Shown here piece by piece: positions 7,270-15,046 of a stretch of 51,203 bases of DNA; the first letter of the stretch is position 1, and every line of letters begins with the position of its first letter. Source of the stretch: Roseovarius tolerans. Lineage in GTDB: Bacteria > Pseudomonadota > Alphaproteobacteria > Rhodobacterales > Rhodobacteraceae. The DNA lies in contig NZ_FOBO01000022.1 of the NCBI RefSeq assembly GCF_900109855.1, positions 1-51,203 of the forward strand. The letters are read 5' to 3'. The position numbers were made by a program, and so were the translations under genes. The notes beneath the pieces are model-generated. The model ran no database searches. It was not told the origin of the DNA and saw only the letters and a program-made list of their open reading frames with translations.

Positions 7270-7683
7270 ATGTTAAACATTCCCACTACAGCGGCGCAGC
7301 AAGCGCGATTGTATCTACGCGTACGCACCAGCCTTGGCCTGTCAGATGACAACCCCGTCAACTCGACACAGGCCGCGCAGGCTGCTTTGGGCGAAGCAGT
7401 GGCCTTTCATTCAAACGGGGTGGCTATGACCCTCGCAGAGGTCTTTTGCGTCGCCGAGGCGGTTCTTGCTTACCGCGATTCCGTCGCCGAGGCTTCGCCC
7501 GCTGTGTACGATCTGGACAGTTTAAGTGAAGCGGTAGGTGAACACGTTTCCCTTTTGGCCATCAAGCTTTGCGGTGGCTACATCCACCACCCTAACAAAT
7601 GGCAGGACGATGGCGACGGCATGAGCCGTCCTGTCCCTGTGATTTTCCCACCCGATTTCTTGGACGAATGGAGCCAGAGATGA
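7270..7683 (+). CDS. hypothetical protein of the element
   Basis: Protein of 137 residues, not recognised. It is rich in alanine helices (AAQQARLYLRVRTSLGLS, ALGEAVAFHSNGVAMTLAEV), with a C-terminal GGYIHHPNKWQDDGDG segment. There is no signal peptide or membrane segment. It starts 45 bp after the terminator at 7224 and is probably transcribed separately from the upstream genes. Its TGA overlaps the ATG of the next gene (ATGA at 7680-7683), indicating coupled translation. Confidence 0.55.
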   Translation: MLNIPTTAAQQARLYLRVRTSLGLSDDNPVNSTQAAQAALGEAVAFHSNGVAMTLAEVFCVAEAVLAYRDSVAEASPAVYDLDSLSEAVGEHVSLLAIKLCGGYIHHPNKWQDDGDGMSRPVPVIFPPDFLDEWSQR

Positions 7684-7985
7684 GAACCATGACGATTGAA
7701 TTCCTGATGCGAACGAATGTCAGCATCATTGTGCCGTCCCCGTGCATTTTGCACAGCGGTACCACCGGTGAGTCCATCCTGTTTGACCGTGATAGGGCGA
7801 GCATCGAAGACGACCTGACCGGCCTCCTCAAGTCACATTTTGGGAAGCACGATCCGGGGATTTCCGATTGGGTGGACTTCATCATGGATGATGCGTTCCC
7901 AAAGGCGCAAGACGCGCATGCCCCAGCCAAAAGGCGCGGTGGTTACAGGTACTATGATTTCATGGGTGCTTGCCCCGGTCACTGA
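7680..7985 (+). CDS. small hypothetical protein of the element
   Basis: Protein of 101 residues if started at the ATG overlapping the upstream stop. A second ATG lies three codons later (7689). Beta-like N-terminus (NVSIIVPSPCILHSG), then an acidic segment (SIEDDLTGLL, DWVDFIMDDAFPK) and a basic Tyr-rich tail (KRRGGYRYYDF). No motif is recognised. It forms a two-gene unit with 7270-7683 directly upstream of the replication gene. Confidence 0.5.
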   Translation: MRTMTIEFLMRTNVSIIVPSPCILHSGTTGESILFDRDRASIEDDLTGLLKSHFGKHDPGISDWVDFIMDDAFPKAQDAHAPAKRRGGYRYYDFMGACPGH

Positions 7986-8092
7986 CCAAATCAAATGTCA
8001 TGTAGTGTGAAATTATTATTTAAATCAATGGGTTGAGTCGTTTTTTTCTTGACACGCCCACCATCCACCTGTAAGGACGGGGCAACAAAAAA

Positions 8093-8169
8093 TTGGCCTG
8101 CACGGGGTAAAGCGTGACAGGCCAATGGTAATCTAACATGCGCAACGTACCATATTTGGTATGTGCGCA
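8093..8169. promoter_or_regulatory. two inverted repeats upstream of the primase gene
   Basis: An inverted repeat TTGGCCTG/CAGGCCAA spans 8093-8125. A 31-bp interrupted palindrome at 8139-8169 has ends TGCGCA and centre TACCA-TATT-TGGTA. It ends 22 bp before the GTG start at 8192 and is well placed to be an operator controlling the replication gene. Confidence 0.45.
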
Positions 8170-8191
8170 CAAGCACTATAGGTAAAAATAC

Positions 8192-11100
8192 GTGACGCAA
8201 CTGAACAAAAAAGCACACTCCGACTTTGAGTGGGATGATCTGAATGATCGTTTTCATGCGGGTGACGAACTGCCCCCGCTGTTTGATAAGATGTTGGCGC
8301 GGCAAGACGCAGAATTTGGCGATCTGACAGACCCATGTCCCCCTGCCCAAGCCCTTCTGGACGAATGGGCGATTGATGATCAATCTTGCCTGCCTCTTTG
8401 GCATGAGGCTGTTGAGAGGCGTCATTCAAATGTGGTCAAGTTAAGCGATCACCAACATCTTGCGCTGAAGATAAATGCGGGGTTGTTGCGCCTTGCGGTG
8501 GATGACGTTTCCCGTGCTGAACGGACAATGCTTCACGATGTGATAATCTTAGGTGACCCGGGCACACCTGAGGCAAAGGCTGCGTCGGCATTAACAGTCA
8601 CAATCATGCAGGCCCAGACCCGGCTGACGCCGGGGCGTAACTGGCTGCTTGGTTCTGGCACCGTTGAAGAGCTAAGAGAACATCACCTTTCCAGACATCC
8701 GGTTGTCGCCGAAAAAGACGGTAAGGCTTTTGTTTTTGCCCAAGGTAAAAAAGGTCGGAAAGTAACCGACGCGAAGGGTATGACGTCGCAATACGCGTAT
8801 CGTATCCAGTCGAAAATTGAACGGATCACCACGTTCTTTTTCGACATTGACGGGACGGATAAAGCGCGTCGCGTTGCTGAGCGGATTCACGAACTCGGAT
8901 TGATGGGGGATGTTTACACAACCCATTCTCACGCCGAGAAGAAGACGAAAAATGGTGATCGTTTTCGGGGTATCATCTACCTTGAAGAGCCAATCGAATT
9001 CCCGATGGGTGATGACGTCCGTCGAAAAGCAATCAATGAGTACCACAACAGATACGCCGGTATGTGTGAGTTGCTGGGGCTGACCGACATTGACGCATCT
9101 GGCATGAACTTACATCAAATGATGTACACGCCGCGCCGGGCGTCTGAGGATGCCGAATTTGAGCATTACGTCATCTACGGCAAAGCCCTTCGCTATGAAG
9201 ACATGCCGATGGGTGATGCTTCCAAGTTTCGCAAGGTGGTGAAAGGGCCGTCAGGCCCGACACTTTCAAAGAAAGATTCTTCCGGTCCAACGGGCTTGAG
9301 TGATGGCTTTGACGTTCCCGAATGGTGGCATGATGGCGGGCGATTTATGATGTTTGCTGATCTGTTGGACGCCATCGGTTGGGATGTGCGCGGTGGTTAC
9401 GGCTGGACTGAGATGATGTGCCCCAATGTTGCGCAGCACTCGGACCCAAATGAGGATGTCGCTTGGTTCAATGAAGGTGAAGAGGGTTCCGCGATTCACT
9501 GTTTTCACGGGCATTGCCAGCACCTCGGAACGTGGCAGTTTCTTGTTCTGATCGAACAGGCAATTCTGAATGGTGAAGCTGTATTACCTGATGGGGTGGA
9601 CTCGTTCTCAGCCCTCTTGTGCGATCCATCATTTTACCCGGATGAGATTGACGGGGAAACTGTCGCATTTGATCCCGCCGATTTTTACGTGAAAAAACCC
9701 GCTAACCCGAATGAGGATGAGATTCAGACGCAGATCGCGGACGCGAAAATTGATCGCTCATCATCGCGCGAAGACATCAAAGCATTTATGCAGAAACATC
9801 TTGATGTGGACACAGCGGCGCGCGCGCGTCTGACCGATGCATTGGGTAGTACCAGTCGAAAAAAGGGCGCAACCGTGCTCTTGCCCAAACAGATTGCGGA
9901 CATCTGGAAGGAACTGGACAAAGAAGCTGCCCAAGCTGAGGCTGCAAAGGACGTTGAAGCCCGCGCCAATCGTAAGACCCCGGATTACATCCCTCTTGTG
10001 GATGCGACACCGGCCACGGTCAAAAAGGCGGCGGCTGCATCCAAGTGGCTCCCAAGCGGCTACACACATCAAAACGGTTGGTTTGGCTTCATTGACTACG
10101 AAAAAACAAGCACTCCATTTCGCCGCGTTTGTCGCGAGTTTGAGGTGGTTTACAGCGCCGATGGTGAATCCGGTAGTACCCGCACCAATGAGGTGACAAT
10201 CAGGTATCAGCACCGCTCTGAGGGGCTGGGCATCGTAGAAAGTACCTTTCGCCTTGGGGACACCTACAAAGACTCAGGCACAATTCTCGGGAACCTGCGC
10301 AATCAGGGACTGGACTTCGCGCCAAATGCCCCGGCTGAATCAATCCTGACTCTGTTGCGCGCGGTTAGCTCCGAACGTGAAGCCGTTTACTGTGCGCAGT
10401 CGGGTTGGACAGATGATCGCACAGCCTTTGTCAGCCCTACCGGTGAGACGGTTAAGCAGGCAGACGACAAGCGCTTGTATGTCTTGGATCACGTCATGCG
10501 TGTCAGTGACGCCAAGAATGGGAATCTTGATCAATGGATTCCAGCGGCGTCAGCCGCCTTAAAAGGTCGCAACGCATCCCGCTTCCTGCCCGGTTTTCTG
10601 GGCGGTGCTGTGGGCTGTCTCGCGCAATTCATGGATACTGATTTGTGCAACATCATCAGCAATGAGGGTAAGCCCAAGCACGGCAAGACAACAAGTCTCA
10701 AGGCTGGGGTGGCATGGTTTGCTGTGCCGGATGCAGATGGGTTGTTGATCACCGGTGACATCACGACGACTGCCTCAGAGGTCATGGGCGCGAAAAGCAC
10801 GGGCGCAATGTATGCCCCGGACGAGGAAGGCACGTCCAGCCTGTCGGCAGAAGAACAACAACGTGTGGCGCTGACCCATGCCGGGGGCATCGGGCGGGGG
10901 CGTGGGAAGGCCGGTGGCGGGATGCGGGACACGACGGTGTGGCACTGCACCTTGGGCCTGTCCACCGAACGTTCGCTCTTGGCGCGGTTGGAAGCAGAAG
11001 ATGGCGATATCAGAGGTGGGGCAATGTCCCGCATCTTTACCGTTAACTATGACAACGCGGTTACACTGAATCGTGAGGATGATGCCGACGAACTGGATGC

Positions 11101-11875
11101 GTATGAGGTGCTGGCACATGGTGGGGCGTTTGGCTGGGCGGGTCCTAAGTTTGCAGCGAAGTTACTTGAGCTAGGTGTTGATGATGTAAAAGTGCGCGTC
11201 AGCGCACTTGAGGCTGAATGGGGTGATGGTCATGTGGGTGCTGCCCAACGTGTCGTGACCACCGGTGCGCTATTCTGTGTGGCTGCTGAGATCGCGCAAG
11301 AGGCTGGGCTGTTGCCTGCGAATGGTTATGATGCAAAGTGGATCAAAGACAAATACGAAGAGCCGGAGGCGGATACAGACAAGTTCAACATCCGGGTGAT
11401 GCTCAAGGGTCTGCTTGATGAGACCATTGCACAGCGGTCACAGTACCTTGATACGGATCGACAGGCGCTTGATGTACTACGTCTTGCAATCATCAAGGCA
11501 TGGAATGAGCGCCGCATTGTCGCCGTAGGCGAACCCGAAAGCGCGCGGGGTGAAATTGTTGGGTATTGGACCACAACTGGTAACGAGCTTGACTATAGTT
11601 CGGTCGGACTCCGAGCGAGAACTTACATCCTGCCCACAGATCGCATCGGGAAGCTTGGCGTCAATATGGAACTTGGCGCAATTGTGGATAAACTCATCGA
11701 AGAAAAAGCGGTGGTGCTGCCCGCCGAGAAATCAAAATACGGCAAACAGAAGCTCTGGGAAACAACACCCGGCGAAGGGCGAGTTAAGAACCTTCGCATC
11801 CCGGGGGCATGGGTGCATGGCCATGATGAACCCGGCGACGAAGTGAGTCCCCAGATGAGTCCCCAAGCAAATTAA
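8192..11875 (+). CDS. replication protein: primase-like N-terminus, DUF927-type ATPase C-terminus
   Basis: Protein of 1227 residues, probably the replication initiator/primase-helicase of the element. Residues about 200-330 contain FFFDIDGTD (215-223), a TTHSH motif and RGIIYLEEP, the acidic and histidine elements expected of archaeo-eukaryotic-type primases. A His/Cys cluster HCFHGHCQH (436-444) may bind zinc. From about 600 the protein follows the DUF927 pattern, with WLPSGY and a Walker A GKPKHGKTT at 826-834. The start is GTG, with only a weak AGGT upstream. It is followed directly by the palindromic GGGACTC array, which even runs into its last codons (SPQMSPQAN), a common place for an origin recognised by such proteins. 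Activity is inferred from motifs. Confidence 0.8.
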   Translation: MTQLNKKAHSDFEWDDLNDRFHAGDELPPLFDKMLARQDAEFGDLTDPCPPAQALLDEWAIDDQSCLPLWHEAVERRHSNVVKLSDHQHLALKINAGLLRLAVDDVSRAERTMLHDVIILGDPGTPEAKAASALTVTIMQAQTRLTPGRNWLLGSGTVEELREHHLSRHPVVAEKDGKAFVFAQGKKGRKVTDAKGMTSQYAYRIQSKIERITTFFFDIDGTDKARRVAERIHELGLMGDVYTTHSHAEKKTKNGDRFRGIIYLEEPIEFPMGDDVRRKAINEYHNRYAGMCELLGLTDIDASGMNLHQMMYTPRRASEDAEFEHYVIYGKALRYEDMPMGDASKFRKVVKGPSGPTLSKKDSSGPTGLSDGFDVPEWWHDGGRFMMFADLLDAIGWDVRGGYGWTEMMCPNVAQHSDPNEDVAWFNEGEEGSAIHCFHGHCQHLGTWQFLVLIEQAILNGEAVLPDGVDSFSALLCDPSFYPDEIDGETVAFDPADFYVKKPANPNEDEIQTQIADAKIDRSSSREDIKAFMQKHLDVDTAARARLTDALGSTSRKKGATVLLPKQIADIWKELDKEAAQAEAAKDVEARANRKTPDYIPLVDATPATVKKAAAASKWLPSGYTHQNGWFGFIDYEKTSTPFRRVCREFEVVYSADGESGSTRTNEVTIRYQHRSEGLGIVESTFRLGDTYKDSGTILGNLRNQGLDFAPNAPAESILTLLRAVSSEREAVYCAQSGWTDDRTAFVSPTGETVKQADDKRLYVLDHVMRVSDAKNGNLDQWIPAASAALKGRNASRFLPGFLGGAVGCLAQFMDTDLCNIISNEGKPKHGKTTSLKAGVAWFAVPDADGLLITGDITTTASEVMGAKSTGAMYAPDEEGTSSLSAEEQQRVALTHAGGIGRGRGKAGGGMRDTTVWHCTLGLSTERSLLARLEAEDGDIRGGAMSRIFTVNYDNAVTLNREDDADELDAYEVLAHGGAFGWAGPKFAAKLLELGVDDVKVRVSALEAEWGDGHVGAAQRVVTTGALFCVAAEIAQEAGLLPANGYDAKWIKDKYEEPEADTDKFNIRVMLKGLLDETIAQRSQYLDTDRQALDVLRLAIIKAWNERRIVAVGEPESARGEIVGYWTTTGNELDYSSVGLRARTYILPTDRIGKLGVNMELGAIVDKLIEEKAVVLPAEKSKYGKQKLWETTPGEGRVKNLRIPGAWVHGHDEPGDEVSPQMSPQAN

Positions 11876-12246
11876 ATGATTTCAATGACTTATGTGATGA
11901 ATCCCCAAGCGCGGGACTCGCGCGGGACTCACTATTGGCGGAAATATGTAATGTTTTCAATGGATTGCGAGGTGAGTCCCGTGAATCCCAAGAGTCCCAT
12001 AGAAAATAAAGCAACATTTCAAAACGATGATGCGCACACACATCAACAAGGCACTGCACCCGTGTGTGTGCACGCTTCGCTGGGGGTGTGTCTCCTTTTC
12101 CCATGGGACTCTTGGGATTCACGGGGCTCGCCGTATAACCCTTTGTTTTTAATCAATATAAACCGGGGAACCGAGTCCCGCGCGAGTCCCGCGCTATGGG
12201 ACTCATCGTTTAAGTCATTGAAGTTATTCAATTTCCTTCGGGACTC
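11845..12246. repeat. ~400-bp nested imperfect palindrome with GGGACTC/GAGTCCC array, candidate origin
   Basis: Outer arms 11857-11930 and 12173-12246 are inverted copies matching at 63 of 74 positions, including a perfect 23 bp (11908-11930 against 12173-12195). Middle arms 11971-12000 and 12103-12132 match at 28 of 30. Inner arms GCACACACA (12034-12042) and TGTGTGTGC (12063-12071) match exactly. The 7-mer GGGACTC or its complement occurs 11 times exactly, plus at least four one-base variants. The array starts in the last codons of the replication gene. Repeats of this kind at a replication gene are typical of origins of phage satellites and plasmids. Confidence 0.7.
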
Positions 12247-12320
12247 ACATCCTTTTCCATTTAATCAGATCGCGAAAAAACTGCCCCACAGTGCCCGCTC
12301 ATGACGTCGGCGCAGTTTTA

Positions 12321-12346
12321 TTTCACAGTTAGCGCTAATTGTGAAA
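12321..12346. promoter_or_regulatory. 26-bp palindrome
   Basis: TTTCACAGTTAGC followed by its near-perfect complement (12 of 13 pairs) in an AT-rich, gene-free stretch between the giant palindrome and the recombinase. It may be a regulator operator or part of the origin. Confidence 0.4.
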
Positions 12347-12631
12347 CATTTGCAATTCCTGCCCGCCGTGACGTATCACAGATTTAGCCGAACTGACGTT
12401 TCCCCATTTTTTCTATAGCGAAAAAACTGATTTTCATTTGCCAAATCCACGACCGTCTGGCGCGCGTTGCGAATTTTATGCCGCGTATAATTTTTGGACT
12501 GACGCCCCGCCGATTTTTGTAGAGCGCGCCACCCCATCTCCGCAGGCTAAAAATCCGGCTTGTGTTCAACACGCCAAATTCCCCAATAGTCACGATTCCA
12601 GAAACACGCTATTTCCATATAACTTGTTGAT

Positions 12632-12647
12632 ATGACTCGCGAATCAT
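12632..12647. promoter_or_regulatory. 16-bp palindrome upstream of the serine recombinase
   Basis: ATGACTCGCGAATCAT is symmetric except at one pair and lies 58 bp before the ATG at 12706. A position near the promoter suggests an operator, perhaps autoregulatory. Nothing else is recognised between 12347 and 12705. Confidence 0.35.
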
Positions 12648-12705
12648 GATGGGAGCATGTTATAAAAACCACAACCAACGATGCACCGATTTATAAGGAT
12701 GGAAG

Positions 12706-13398
12706 ATGAGTGCTGCACCGCAGAAATATGTGATCTATTATCGTGTTTCCACTAAACGGCAGGGCAAGTCGGGGCTTGGATTGGAAGCACAGAAACGGGA
12801 CGTGGAACTGTACCTGTCGAACTACAGCGACGAGCCCTTTGAAGTATTGGAGGCGTTTACGGACATGGAGTCGGGCAAGCATGATGATCCGCGCCGTCGC
12901 CCCGGACTTCAATCAGCGCTGACGCGCTGTCGTGCTGATAAAGCCATTTTGCTTGTGTCAAAGCTGGACAGACTGTCGCGGCGGGTTAGCCACATCGCCG
13001 CTCTGATGGATGACAAAGGTCTTGTTTTCAAGGTTGCAACGCTTCCAAACGCCGATAACTTCCAGCTTCACATCTATGCAGCATTGGCTGAGAAAGAGCG
13101 CGAGTTCATATCATTGCGGACCAAACAGGCACTCGCAATAGCCCGTTCACATGGGCGTAAGCTAGGCGGACTGCGCACAAATACAGCCGCGCGTAACGAG
13201 GTCTGCAAGGTCATAGCTGATACAAATGCAAACCGCGTGGCCAGCCTCATTGTACCGATGCGCGCCGCTGGTAACACCTTGCAATTTATTGCAGATTCAC
13301 TGAATGGCGCAGACATTGCCACGCCGCGTGGAAAGAAATGGGCAGCGATGAGTGTCAGGAATGCTCTTGAGCGGCTTAACCAAATGGAGGAAGTATGA
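12706..13398 (+). CDS. small serine recombinase (resolvase/invertase type)
   Basis: Protein of 230 residues. The catalytic domain begins YYRVSTKRQG with the nucleophile Ser15 and Arg13. The SKLDRLSRRV motif at about 84-93 supplies further active-site residues, and a long E-helix follows (LAEKEREFISLRTKQALAIA). The C-terminal part (TLQFIADSLNG...TPRGKKWAAMSVRNAL) is a helix-turn-helix DNA-binding region. It is too short to be a large serine integrase. Since the element already has a tyrosine integrase, this enzyme more likely resolves multimers or replication products, or inverts a segment. The ATG has GGAAG six bases upstream. Confidence 0.85.
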   Translation: MSAAPQKYVIYYRVSTKRQGKSGLGLEAQKRDVELYLSNYSDEPFEVLEAFTDMESGKHDDPRRRPGLQSALTRCRADKAILLVSKLDRLSRRVSHIAALMDDKGLVFKVATLPNADNFQLHIYAALAEKEREFISLRTKQALAIARSHGRKLGGLRTNTAARNEVCKVIADTNANRVASLIVPMRAAGNTLQFIADSLNGADIATPRGKKWAAMSVRNALERLNQMEEV

Positions 13399-13460
13399 TG
13401 CCCGCTATTGTAAACTTGGCGCTGTTGCTTGTGGTTTACCAGTTGCTTTCTCATTTCTGA
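13395..13460 (+). CDS. 21-residue hydrophobic peptide coupled to the recombinase
   Basis: MMPAIVNLALLLVVYQLLSHF: a single membrane-spanning stretch with almost no charge. The ATG overlaps the recombinase stop (ATGA), and a GGAGG lies four bases upstream, inside the last recombinase codons. The size and hydrophobicity recall small membrane peptides of phages and type I toxins, but the frame is short and could be accidental. Confidence 0.3.
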   Translation: MMPAIVNLALLLVVYQLLSHF

Positions 13461-14148
13461 GTGCGTCGCAGGCAACCCACGCAGGATGCTCCGGCGTGCG
13501 CAACGGAACGCCTCAACCAACCTTCAAACCCACCAAACCTGAGACATGTTCGGCCCATCGGTTCTGTTGAATTTGGTGGGCTGTTGGTTTGGTACTGGCC
13601 CGCGTGAGCGGGTAAACTTCCTAAATATGATTCCATACATATGATGCCCATGCCGTAGGCACTGCCAGACGCCCAGAGAGCGTCTCACAGGCCTTCTAGA
13701 TTCTGCTTCACTCCCACTCATGAGATCATCTAATGACCCTTCATCAATTAAATCTGGGACCCAGTCATGGGAGGTAGTAAATATTCTCTTCGCGCCCCAG
13801 TGTCCTCGAACAAGTAGGTGAGTTGTGAACCGGTTAGTAAGCAAAACCCCCAATCAAATTTTGTTAAGATTTGACTAACGCCAAAACAATTCCCCCTGAA
13901 CTTAACATTGTTTGGATTGTTAGCGTGTTCCGCCCACTGCATTAGCAATTTTGGATTTTAGTGCAAATTTCTCAGGTGGGACCCATCCCGTAACGCTCCG
14001 TTCACGGCGTGTCGCTTAATACCCGATCTGTAGAGGCAAAAATCCGGGCCGATTGTTAGCTCGCCCCAACAGTTCCACAAGGTCGCCCAAATGGCGACAG
14101 AATTTTTCATATACACGGTATCGTTGAATGAAAGTTTGGAGCGCAGTT
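13461..14148. other. 688-bp stretch without a supported gene
   Basis: No open frame with protein character. An interrupted inverted repeat CCCACCAAA/TTTGGTGGG (13529-13537 and 13572-13580, flanked by AACCAA/TTGGTT) could end transcription of the recombinase. A GACGC/GCGTC hairpin lies near 13663-13682. The rest is AT-rich and featureless to me. Confidence 0.4.
14082..14108 (+). terminator. possible rho-independent terminator
   Basis: GTCGCC-CAAAT-GGCGAC (14082-14098) is followed within a few bases by TTTTT. It would insulate the cargo genes that start at 14149 from upstream transcription. Confidence 0.45.
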
Positions 14149-14472
14149 ATGAGACAGGCAGTTTTTTCCCTAGCTATCATCGCCGGACTTTCCGCATGTC
14201 AATCAACCGTGATGCAGACTGGAGCCAACTATCCACCCATTAGCCCAAGCGCGGTGCAGGTTTCTTTCGCTTCATCGCCCAACTGCGCAAAACCGCAAGA
14301 AATCGGCTTAATCCCACAGGTTGGATCAAACAAATACGCGCAGGACCGAGCGATCAATGAGATCAAACGTCAGGCAGCTTCGCGCGGTGCGAACTTGGTT
14401 CTTTTGAAAACAACGGCGACAAGCTTGGTTGGGGACATGTTGATTGACGCTGTGATGTTTAGGTGCACCTGA
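14149..14472 (+). CDS. putative lipoprotein
   Basis: Protein of 107 residues. The signal peptide FSLAIIAGLSAC ends in a lipobox LSAC with the lipidated Cys17, so the protein should be anchored to a membrane on its periplasmic side. The mature part has one further Cys pair (NCAKPQEIG and a C-terminal RCT) and an AINEIKRQAASRGANLVLLK segment, a pattern seen in small RcsF- or DUF4156-like lipoproteins. The ATG at 14149 is preferred because GGAG lies eight bases upstream. An earlier ATG at 14128 lacks this. First gene of the exported cargo block. Confidence 0.65.
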   Translation: MRQAVFSLAIIAGLSACQSTVMQTGANYPPISPSAVQVSFASSPNCAKPQEIGLIPQVGSNKYAQDRAINEIKRQAASRGANLVLLKTTATSLVGDMLIDAVMFRCT

Positions 14473-14474
14473 TT

Positions 14475-14987
14475 ATGAGGCGAAGCATCAAAATCACCAT
14501 CTCAGCCTTAGCGACTGTAATTGGAATCGGGATAATAAATGCTGTTCGCGTGGACAACGCCGTTTCAGAGGCAAGCGAATATCAAGATGATATATCAGCC
14601 CACGCTTATTATCAGTTTGGGGTGGTCCCGGACAGTATTGTGTTTGATATTTGGAACGTTGGCTGGAACGCAAGTCAGGCAGAAGTTCTTGGCGTGTTCC
14701 TTCGCTTTTCGGAGAAAATGAAAGACCGCGAATTCCGCGAAGTGCGCTTGGCGTATCGCGGCGAGGCGAAATTTGTTCTTGATGGAGACGACTTCCAGGA
14801 CATCGGACAACAGTTTTCATATCAGAACCCCGTCTATATTGTTCGGACGTTTCCCGAAAAGCTGCGAACGCCAGATGGTGGGCGTGCCTTCTCGACATGG
14901 TCCGGCGGGTTGCTCGGCGTTGTCGGGCGGCAAATGGAAGACGTGAATGAACTGGGCGAGCGTTGGTATCTTGATGACATGCGATAG
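14475..14987 (+). CDS. membrane-anchored or secreted hypothetical protein
   Basis: Protein of 170 residues. An N-terminal basic stretch and hydrophobic segment (RRSIKITISALATVIGIGII, 2-21) forms a signal anchor, with the rest outside the cytoplasm. The outer part is rich in aromatic residues (VVPDSIVFDIWNVGWN, YQNPVYIVRTFP) and probably a beta fold. The start at 14475 lies two bases after the lipoprotein stop, so the two genes form one unit. A GTG at 14463 overlapping the previous gene is the alternative. No family recognised. Confidence 0.55.
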   Translation: MRRSIKITISALATVIGIGIINAVRVDNAVSEASEYQDDISAHAYYQFGVVPDSIVFDIWNVGWNASQAEVLGVFLRFSEKMKDREFREVRLAYRGEAKFVLDGDDFQDIGQQFSYQNPVYIVRTFPEKLRTPDGGRAFSTWSGGLLGVVGRQMEDVNELGERWYLDDMR

Positions 14988-15046
14988 CACAGAACCGACA
15001 TTAGTTAGCTTTGACTGGCAGAGACAATTTTAGCGGAGATCGATTG

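Noticed and set aside
11845..12246. Possible CRISPR-like array of GGGACTC
   Set aside because: Repeats are 7 bp, in both orientations and irregularly spaced inside a palindrome. No spacer structure or cas gene is present.
11876..12304. Open frame of 142 codons on the plus strand and a matching 112-codon frame on the minus strand (11784-12122)
   Set aside because: Both read the same palindromic repeats (WDSWDSRGSP and RASPAL appear on both strands). The similarity is a consequence of the inverted repeats, with no ribosome site or protein character.
13524..13853. 109-codon minus-strand frame in the gap after the serine recombinase
   Set aside because: No ribosome site, no coherent helix or strand pattern, and the DNA contains inverted repeats that explain part of the frame.
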